Shown here piece after piece: positions 6,922-12,637 of a stretch of DNA of 12,637 nucleotides. The stretch is from Dokdonella_A sp040002595 (GTDB lineage Bacteria > Pseudomonadota > Gammaproteobacteria > Xanthomonadales > Rhodanobacteraceae): NCBI GenBank assembly GCA_040002595.1, contig JBDUED010000053.1:1-12637 (forward strand), written 5' to 3'. The translations under genes were made by a program, and so were the position numbers. Positions within the stretch are counted from its first letter, which is position 1; every line of letters starts with the position of its first letter. The notes under the pieces are model-generated. The model did no database searches and was not told the origin of the DNA. It saw nothing but the letters and a program-made list of their open reading frames with translations.

Positions 6922-8091
6922 ATGAAATCTAAAATTCGTGTTGACTCGATGGCTCTCGGCACGCGTGCCATCCACGCAGGCCAAAGCCCCGATCCCTCGA
7001 CCGGCGCGATCATGACGCCGATCTACGCAACCTCGACCTACGTGCAGCAGAGCCCCGGCGTGCACAAGGGTTACGAATATTCGCGCACGCAAAATCCCAC
7101 CCGGATGGCGTACGAACGCTGCGTTGCCGATCTCGAAGGCGGTCGACAGGGTTATGCGTTCGCATCGGGCCTCGCCGCCGCAGGTACGGTGTTGGAACTG
7201 CTTGACAGCGGCAGCCACGTGATCGCGATGGATGATCAGTATGGCGGCACGTATCGATTGTTCGAGCGCGTGCGCAAGCGCAGCGCGGGACTCGATTTTA
7301 CCTTTGTCGATCTCAACGACACGGCCGCGTTGAAGGCTGCGTTGAAGCCAGACACGAAGATGATCTGGGCGGAAACGCCGACCAATCCGATGCTCAAATT
7401 GGTTGATCTGGCCAAGGTTGGCGCATTTGCGAAAAAGCATGGCTTGATTCTGGTTGTCGACAACACGTTCTGCTCGCCCATGCTGCAACGTCCGATTGAA
7501 TTTGGTGCCGATATCGTGGTGCACTCGGCAACCAAGTACTTGAATGGCCATTCGGACATGGTCGGCGGCATCGCGGTCGTCGGCGACAATGCCGAACTCG
7601 CCGAGCAGATGGCGTTCCTGCACAACTCGGTCGGCGCGGTAGCAGGGCCCTTCGATTCCTTCCTCGCGCTGCGCGGCCTGAAAACCCTGCACCTGCGCAT
7701 GCACGCGCATTGCGCCGGCGCGCTTGCGCTCGCGACGTGGCTGGAAAAACACGCTGCAGTCCAGCGCGTTATTTATCCCGGTCTCAAATCGCATCCTCAA
7801 CACGCACTTGCGAAGAAACAGATGGACGGCTTCGGCGGTATCGTCACGATCGAAGTCAAGGGTGGCTTGCGCAAGGCGCGCAAGATGCTCGAACGCTGCC
7901 ATCTGTTCGCACTGGCCGAATCACTCGGCGGCGTCGAGAGTCTGATCGAGCATCCGGCGATCATGACGCACGCGTCGATCCCGGCGGCAAATCGCAAACG
8001 ATTGGGGATCAGTGATGGGTTGATTCGGCTTTCGGTGGGTGTCGAGGATGTCACCGATCTGCGTCACGAACTGGAGGCTGCACTGGGTTAG
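6922..8091 (+). CDS. cystathionine gamma-lyase / gamma-synthase family PLP enzyme
   Basis: A 389-residue member of the Cys/Met metabolism PLP family. It shows GTRAIHAGQ (13-21), PIYATSTY (33-40), YEYSRTQNPT (51-60), the PLP-phosphate region FASGLAA (80-86), TPTNP (152-156), DNTFCSP (180-186) and the Schiff-base motif HSATKYLNGHSD with Lys205, and ends SLIEHPAIMTHASIP and GLIRLSVGVED. It follows CBS on the same strand, so the likely reaction is cleavage of cystathionine to cysteine, ammonia and 2-oxobutyrate. Homologues are often annotated metB, and sequence alone does not fully separate lyase from synthase. ATG 6922 gives the usual N-terminal length; ATG at codon 10 is an alternative. A decayed partial copy of this gene lies at 8961-9180. 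Confidence 0.9.
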   Translation: MKSKIRVDSMALGTRAIHAGQSPDPSTGAIMTPIYATSTYVQQSPGVHKGYEYSRTQNPTRMAYERCVADLEGGRQGYAFASGLAAAGTVLELLDSGSHVIAMDDQYGGTYRLFERVRKRSAGLDFTFVDLNDTAALKAALKPDTKMIWAETPTNPMLKLVDLAKVGAFAKKHGLILVVDNTFCSPMLQRPIEFGADIVVHSATKYLNGHSDMVGGIAVVGDNAELAEQMAFLHNSVGAVAGPFDSFLALRGLKTLHLRMHAHCAGALALATWLEKHAAVQRVIYPGLKSHPQHALAKKQMDGFGGIVTIEVKGGLRKARKMLERCHLFALAESLGGVESLIEHPAIMTHASIPAANRKRLGISDGLIRLSVGVEDVTDLRHELEAALG

Positions 8092-8419
8092 GCTGGAAGC
8101 CTCGGACATGCGACGCGATTCTTCGCAATTGCACTGAACGAAGTGCCAGCGACCGCGATCTGGATCCCGGCATGATTGTGAGACGGGTACGAGGTCGAAT
8201 GCGATGGACTGTGCACCCTCCCTTCCCGCGGAATCCGGGCGGCGAGCGCGCAAGGTTGGCTGCGGTGTCCGGGATTCCGCAGCGCTCTGGTGGACTCCGG
8301 CACGCTGCGGTGAAAGAAGAAGGATGATTGGATGGGAATTACTCACGGGCACGGCGTTGCGTGGATGGGCTTGTGAAGAGAAAATTCTGAGAATGCCGAA
8401 CTTATTCAGGAGAACAGCG
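8092..8419. other. intergenic gap with an inverted repeat
   Basis: About 330 bases without a credible gene. The clearest structure is GCGGAATCC (8228-8236) and GGATTCCGC (8272-8280), perfect 9-base inverted repeats 35 bases apart, which could mark the end of the gamma-lyase transcript although no U-tract follows. TTGCGT (8357-8362) with GAAAAT (8380-8385) is a weak 17-bp-spaced promoter candidate for the following lipoprotein gene. The lipoprotein frame is open back to 8204, but the region shows no protein-like sequence and no start with a ribosome binding site. Confidence 0.5.
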
Positions 8420-8938
8420 ATGAAAGCGAAACTCAACAGACTCGTTCTTGGCGCGGTATTGGGCTTTGCCGGCTTGTTGGTCGGTTGCAGCGATGAGTCC
8501 GCTGCGCCCGCAGCGAACGCCCCTGCTCCCGCCTCAACGCCCGGCGCCACGACGATTACCATGCAAGCAAGCGATCCCGGTGTTGCCACAATGGTAGGCA
8601 CCAAGGATCCCGCCCGTGGCCTGGTCACGACAGGCCGCGAGGGTTACCTGATGTTCGGCCCCTACATCCCGCTTGCACCCGGAAACTACGAGGTGACGAT
8701 CCACGGCACGATCGAGGCGCAAGCCGGTGTGTCTGCAACGCTCGACGTCGTCTCAGACAAAGGTGCGTCCAAGCTCGGTGGGGCGACGGTGTCGCAACCG
8801 CAATCAGCGGAGGGCGCAATTCTCGCGAGGATTGATTTCACTGTCCCGGTGGGCGTAACCGATTTGGAGGTGCGAGCCAGTGTCCCGGCGAATATCGCGA
8901 TGTCAATTGCCAGCTATACGATCACCAAGCGCCCTTGA
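8420..8938 (+). CDS. lipoprotein with an 'FGPY' beta-sandwich module
   Basis: A 172-residue predicted lipoprotein. The start ATG 8420 has AGGAG (8408-8412) 7 bases upstream and opens a signal peptide (MKAKLNRLVLGAVLGFAGLL) ending in lipobox LVGC, giving lipidated Cys23 followed by Ser. Residues 24-45 are an Ala/Pro/Thr linker. Residues 48-170 form a single beta-rich domain containing SDPGVATMVGT, REGYLMFGPYIPLAPGNYEV, SATLDVVSD, ILARIDFTVPVGVTDLEVR and SIASYTITK. The module is recognisable in the partial gene at the right end of the window and, as I recall, in proteins of surface glycan loci, where it may bind carbohydrate. An outer-membrane location is expected. The function is unknown. Confidence 0.8.
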   Translation: MKAKLNRLVLGAVLGFAGLLVGCSDESAAPAANAPAPASTPGATTITMQASDPGVATMVGTKDPARGLVTTGREGYLMFGPYIPLAPGNYEVTIHGTIEAQAGVSATLDVVSDKGASKLGGATVSQPQSAEGAILARIDFTVPVGVTDLEVRASVPANIAMSIASYTITKRP

Positions 8939-8960
8939 GGGAATTGATCTCCATGCCACC

Positions 8961-9180
8961 TTCGGGATAGCGCCGAACTTGCCGAACAAATGACCTTTCT
9001 TCGAGATTTTGCTGGCGCGGTCGCGGGCCCTTTCGATTCGTTCTTCGCGCTGTGCGTCTTGAAACCCCTGCACGTGCACTTGCTTTGCGCGGGCGCAGGC
9101 GCGCTCGCGACGTCGCCCGAAAAACACGCCGCAGAGACGCGGCTGATCTGCACGAAGAACTCGAAGCGGCGCTGGCTACA
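8961..9180 (+). pseudogene. decayed, internally deleted copy of the cystathionine gamma-lyase gene
   Basis: From about 8961 the sequence encodes AELAEQMTFLRDFAGAVAGP, then FDSFFALCVLKPLHVHLLCA and GAGALATSPEKHAA, matching gamma-lyase residues 223-279 (nucleotides about 7588-7758). By hand count the protein identity is about 70%, with one 2-codon deletion. The best 51-base block (relic 9018-9068) matches 42 of 51 bases. At about 9140 it jumps, in another frame, to DLHEELEAALA (9145-9177), matching the enzyme's C-terminus DLRHELEAALG. The native stop is replaced by ACA. About 100 codons, the active-site lysine region and the N-terminal half are missing, so no functional enzyme is possible. Confidence 0.85.
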
Positions 9181-9181
9181 C

Positions 9182-11947
9182 ATGCTTCGCTCGTTCGCCG
9201 CATTCGTTGTCTCCTCAATGCTGCTGTCGGCTGCGGCAATCGCCGCCTCAGACTTCAATGGCGACGGCCGCGACGATGTTCTCTGGCGACAGGCCAACGG
9301 CCAGCCGATGCTCTGGTTGATGAATGGAGTGGCACCGCCGGTGCGCCAGCCAACGGGTTCAGCGCCTGGAAACAACTGGCTCATTCTCGGCACGGGAAAC
9401 TTCGATGGCACAGGCAACGACGAGATCTTGTGGCTGTCGTCAGCCGGCGTTCCCATCCTCTGGTTTCTGAGCAACGGTCAATTCAGTTACTCATGTGGCA
9501 TTGCCAATTGGACTCTCGCGGCAGGCAGCACGTTTATCGGTCTCGGCGACGTTGACGGCGACGGCAAGACGGACACGCTCTGGCTTGGCGCGGACCAGAC
9601 GGTCAGTGTGAAGACCTCGAACGGCTGCAGCGCAGGCCAGACCATCGCGATCGGCACCGCGCCGGCGGGGGCGAGCGCCGTCGCCGTCGCCGATTTCGAC
9701 GGCGACGGCCATGCGGATATTCTCGGGCGCACTGCGGCGGGGCAGTATGTGTTGTGGCTGCTCGATGGCAGTGGTTTGCGTTCGGCAGCGGCGCTGTCGC
9801 CCCCGATTGCAGCCGGATGGCAAGTCGCGAAAGTGGCAGACTTCAACGCCGATGGAAGAGCCGATCTGTTGTGGCGGCTTCCCGATGGATCGCTGACGCT
9901 ATCGACCATGAACGGAGCGGTGCATAGCGAATTTGCGCTTACTCCGATCGATGCAGATATCATTTTCGGGAGCAGCTTCGAAGCGGCGGAAATGATCGTT
10001 CCTCCGTCTTCGCTGCCGGCGAACTGGCAGGTAGTGGATGTTGGTGATTTTGATGGCAACGGCAGCCCCGACATCCTGTTCGCGGACGAACTAGGCGATA
10101 CCGAAATCTGGCTGATGTCGGGCACATCGATCCAGTCAGTGAAAATCTTCGCGCCATCGCCCGACATGCCTTATCCCGGCAGGACGGGATGGGTGCTGCC
10201 GCTCGATCGACCGGTGGTCACCCAGGTTGAAGGGCAGGTCAAGGTGACGTGGCCGGCGCTTCCTGCGATTGCGAATTACACGGTGCAGGCGTCCGCGCAG
10301 AATGATCCGGCAACGACCGGCAGCGCCACGGCAATTGTCGGAACCACACTCAGCTACGCGAGAAACGATGCGGTCTATGCCGACAAGCGCTATTTCAGCG
10401 TGAGCACGCAACTGTGGGGCATGTCGACGCCGCCGAGTCCGGAAGCTTATTTGCTCGAGTTCAATCAGATAAATCTCGATTTTGTCGGTCCGATGACGAT
10501 CGCCGACATCAATGGTGATGGATGCATCGATATCTTTGGGGCGTTGGGCGATTGCCACGGAGGTTTCAGTCTGGTGTCCGACGCGGATATGGGATTGTCT
10601 GCGTTGCGCGCAAATGGAAGAGCGTGGTGCGATTTGCGTCTCGCCGATTTCAACGGTGATGGCATCGATGATCTGATCCAAAATGTTTATTCATGGGATG
10701 TGCCCTATACCAATCCCACGTCGCACATCCTGTTGTTCTGGGGTCAGGGCAATGCCCAGTTTGTCGAAGACGCCGCAATCAGTGCTCTCGATTTTGGTGG
10801 GTTTGGTGAAACCATCGTCATTGCCGATTTCGACAATGACGGGCGTCTCGATATCTTCCTGCCGAAATACACGGCCTACGACTCTTCCGAACACAATTAT
10901 TTGTTGATGAATAACGGCGACAGCACGTTTACCGAGATGTCCGACAGCGCCGGCGTCGCCATGCGCGATACATCAATTTATCTGCGGCCTGAAGGTGCGC
11001 AGGCTCTCGATCTCGATGGAGACGGACGCATTGATCTGTACGCAGGCAGCCATCTGTTCATGAACCGCACCACTCAGGTGGGTCAGCCAATATTCGTCGA
11101 TCAGCGCGTCGATCGGGGGTTGCCGTTGCAATTTGATGAAGGGGCCAAGTTCATCGACTGGAACAATGATGGGAACCTCGATCTTGTCCTGCTGCATCCG
11201 ACTGCCGGACTCCAATTATGGCAAAACAACGGAAACAGTTTTCACTTTACGAATGTCATGCCCTACATGCCCTATAACCAAGGTTATGGAATGAACGCGG
11301 CTGATCTCGATGGGGACGGACGCCCGGATTTGTTTATCGCCGGCGGCTGCGCGCCGGAGTTTGGTTCCAACAATTGTCTTGCCGATGGCGCGCCGCATTT
11401 GAAAGCCAAGCTGCTGCTAAATCGCCCTGCTGGCTTTGTGCTCAGCGATTTTTTCGATGATGGAATCAGCAACGATACCGATCGTTTTCTGGACGATCTG
11501 CAAACCTTTGCGGATTTCGACAACAGCGGCACGCTGGATGTCGTGTCCCGTCGACCAGGCGTCGATCAAAATGGCATGGCTAGTGGTGGTTTCATGCAAG
11601 TTCTCACGAACCGCGCGGATTCGGCGCGAACTATTCGCGTAACCGTATTGGGCGCGTTCGGCGAGCACAACCAGTTCGGTCGCGTGGTTCGGGTAAGTCC
11701 GCTGGCCAAGCCCGGTTTCATCATGACCGACGTGGTAGACGGCGGGTCGGGGTATCGATCGAATGGGCCCTACACCTTGCAATTTGCCGCGCCCTACATG
11801 GGCGCCTATCGCGTCGACGTTGAACTTGCCGATCGTCTCGTTGAAGTCACTGCTGTGGCGGGCCAAAACCTGACCATTTATGCCAACGGCGATGTATCAG
11901 GTGGCGCGAGTCTTGCGACGATTAAAAAGCGGCCTACCATCCAGTAG
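9182..11947 (+). CDS. secreted FG-GAP/VCBS repeat protein with ASPIC/UnbV-like C-terminus
   Basis: A 921-residue exported protein. ATG 9182 is chosen because it opens a good signal peptide (MLRSFAAFVVSSMLLSAAAI, cleavage near Ala21-Ala22); the frame upstream is the gamma-lyase relic. The mature protein has about 13 calcium-loop repeats of the form DxxGDGxxDxxW/F, with the first Asp near residues 24, 74, 123, 171, 220, 289, 442, 489, 549, 610, 659, 709 and 778; several are degenerate (DGTGNDE, DNSGTLD). They form one block at 24-300 (the 'ILWR..G..LWLMNG' subtype) and another at 440-790. An Fn3-like stretch lies between them (about 345-425). The C-terminus (about 816-905, VLGAFGEHNQFGRVVRV and GGSGYRSNGPYTLQF) resembles the ASPIC/UnbV domain. 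A beta-propeller-like, calcium-bound, extracellular or surface protein is expected, with a binding role that cannot be specified. No clear Shine-Dalgarno is visible. Confidence 0.85.
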   Translation: MLRSFAAFVVSSMLLSAAAIAASDFNGDGRDDVLWRQANGQPMLWLMNGVAPPVRQPTGSAPGNNWLILGTGNFDGTGNDEILWLSSAGVPILWFLSNGQFSYSCGIANWTLAAGSTFIGLGDVDGDGKTDTLWLGADQTVSVKTSNGCSAGQTIAIGTAPAGASAVAVADFDGDGHADILGRTAAGQYVLWLLDGSGLRSAAALSPPIAAGWQVAKVADFNADGRADLLWRLPDGSLTLSTMNGAVHSEFALTPIDADIIFGSSFEAAEMIVPPSSLPANWQVVDVGDFDGNGSPDILFADELGDTEIWLMSGTSIQSVKIFAPSPDMPYPGRTGWVLPLDRPVVTQVEGQVKVTWPALPAIANYTVQASAQNDPATTGSATAIVGTTLSYARNDAVYADKRYFSVSTQLWGMSTPPSPEAYLLEFNQINLDFVGPMTIADINGDGCIDIFGALGDCHGGFSLVSDADMGLSALRANGRAWCDLRLADFNGDGIDDLIQNVYSWDVPYTNPTSHILLFWGQGNAQFVEDAAISALDFGGFGETIVIADFDNDGRLDIFLPKYTAYDSSEHNYLLMNNGDSTFTEMSDSAGVAMRDTSIYLRPEGAQALDLDGDGRIDLYAGSHLFMNRTTQVGQPIFVDQRVDRGLPLQFDEGAKFIDWNNDGNLDLVLLHPTAGLQLWQNNGNSFHFTNVMPYMPYNQGYGMNAADLDGDGRPDLFIAGGCAPEFGSNNCLADGAPHLKAKLLLNRPAGFVLSDFFDDGISNDTDRFLDDLQTFADFDNSGTLDVVSRRPGVDQNGMASGGFMQVLTNRADSARTIRVTVLGAFGEHNQFGRVVRVSPLAKPGFIMTDVVDGGSGYRSNGPYTLQFAAPYMGAYRVDVELADRLVEVTAVAGQNLTIYANGDVSGGASLATIKKRPTIQ

Positions 11948-12081
11948 CCATCAAGTCGTGTGCCGACGTCCAGGTTGCGGGCTGTGACGGCCGTTACCTG
12001 CGCCACACTGAGGTGTTGTGCTCGATGGTGAACGACTTCCGTACGGTAGCGATTGTCGCGCCGCAGTTGCCAATCTCCTGC

Positions 12082-12637
12082 TCAATCGTCGGTCTTGAGT
12101 ATTTCGACGCCTTCGAAACGAACGCTGGCGCCCCTTGGTTTGTAAATCCGGTATTGCAGCAACGAATCTCCCGGTGCGACAGTAAAGGACAGGACGGGCC
12201 GGGCATTCTCGGTCACTGCTATCTTGGCCTGGGCCAATTGGACATCCCTGCCAAAACGCTGCGCAGCCACGTCCAAGGTTATCGGGTTGTCTGGAGGTAT
12301 GTCGATATCTGCCAGGTTGAAACGCACCTGATAGTGACCGGGTTTCAATGATTCGTAGGGACCAAAGCCGAGCCAACCGTTCTCTTCAGCCGTTCCGACG
12401 ATAGCAACGTTGCCGTCGGGCTCGCTTGCGACATGCCCGATGAGGTGCGGGAATGCAGCCGCTGCGAGGGAGTGGGAAGCGCCCTTGTTCTTCTCGATCA
12501 GTGAAGACTTCAGCGCATGCAGATCGAGGGGCGCGATCGCATGGCTCGCGCAGAAAGTGCGCAGATCGAAAAAAGAAAAATTACGGTCATCGCTGACCCA
12601 GGGCAGCGCACCCAGATGCGCTACCCAAACCTGCTCC
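12082..12637 (-). CDS. 3' part of a gene ending in an 'FGPY' beta-sandwich module (partial)
   Basis: The frame is open from the right edge (12637) to a TGA at 12082-12084, giving 184 residues of the C-terminal part of a larger protein; a start codon within the window is not needed. It reads EQVWVAHLGALPWVSDDRNF, then DLHALKSSLIEKNKG, then a beta-rich domain: VASEPDGNVAIVGTAEENGW, LGFGPYESLKPGHYQVRFNL, PITLDVAAQRFGRD, PVLSFTVAPGD and VRFEGVEILKTDD. The last 110 residues parallel the lipoprotein at 8420-8938, including the VGT, GxLxFGPYxxLxPGxYxV and TLDV positions. The upstream 70 residues are not recognised. The gene converges on the FG-GAP gene, with 134 bp between the stops and no strong terminator seen. 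A glycan or surface-polymer role is only inferred from the module. Confidence 0.7.
   Translation of the reverse strand, partial: EQVWVAHLGALPWVSDDRNFSFFDLRTFCASHAIAPLDLHALKSSLIEKNKGASHSLAAAAFPHLIGHVASEPDGNVAIVGTAEENGWLGFGPYESLKPGHYQVRFNLADIDIPPDNPITLDVAAQRFGRDVQLAQAKIAVTENARPVLSFTVAPGDSLLQYRIYKPRGASVRFEGVEILKTDD

Noticed and set aside
6904..7902. 332-codon minus-strand open frame
   Set aside because: Shadow of the gamma-lyase gene, with no recognisable domain.
8204..8419. Longer N-terminus for the lipoprotein
   Set aside because: The ATG at 8420 has AGGAG at good spacing and starts a clean lipoprotein signal peptide; the upstream part has neither.
8990..9181. N-terminal extension of the FG-GAP protein
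   Set aside because: This stretch is the gamma-lyase relic read in its old frame; the signal peptide begins at 9182.
12013..12351. 112-codon plus-strand open frame at the right end
   Set aside because: Antisense to the minus-strand partial gene, whose domain matches the lipoprotein module.

Overview
The window reads as chromosomal DNA of a gammaproteobacterium, most likely in the Xanthomonadales/Lysobacterales (Xanthomonas, Rhodanobacter or Dokdonella-type). The evidence is indirect: about 60% GC with codon use to match, a pilU gene, a YdcH gene next to a cystathionine beta-synthase/gamma-lyase pair (an association I recall from xanthomonads), and a secreted FG-GAP protein carrying an 'IFGSSFE' motif of a kind I recall from that order. 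No mobile element, CRISPR array, tRNA or rRNA gene was seen.

Left part (1-2452): the start of an unrecognised minus-strand gene; pilU on the minus strand, encoding a type IV pilus retraction ATPase; then, divergently, an overlapping pair of plus-strand envelope genes. These are a DUF4398-type lipoprotein and an exported coiled-coil protein that lacks the OmpA domain expected from its relatives.

Middle (2453-8091): a gap of about 485 bp packed with perfect stem-loops, probably a structured RNA or long structured leader; ydcH with a very strong ribosome binding site; a strong hairpin behind ydcH; a second hairpin whose right arm covers the CBS ribosome binding site; then a tight run of four plus-strand genes. 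The outer two, cystathionine beta-synthase and cystathionine gamma-lyase, form the transsulfuration route from homocysteine to cysteine. The inner two are SAM-dependent methyltransferases that look like glycan or surface-polymer enzymes, the second fused to a C-terminal beta-sandwich domain. They appear to have been placed between the two metabolic genes.

Right part (8092-12637): a short lipoprotein; a decayed and internally deleted copy of the gamma-lyase gene (8961-9180); a 921-residue exported FG-GAP/VCBS repeat protein whose start codon directly follows that relic; and, convergent with it, the 3' part of a minus-strand gene. That partial gene ends in the same 'GxLxFGPYxxLxPGxY' module as the lipoprotein.

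The points most worth following up are the structured RNA upstream of ydcH, the gamma-lyase relic, the methyltransferases inside the transsulfuration operon, and the module shared by the lipoprotein and the right-end gene. No complete, clearly new multi-gene defence or secretion system is visible.
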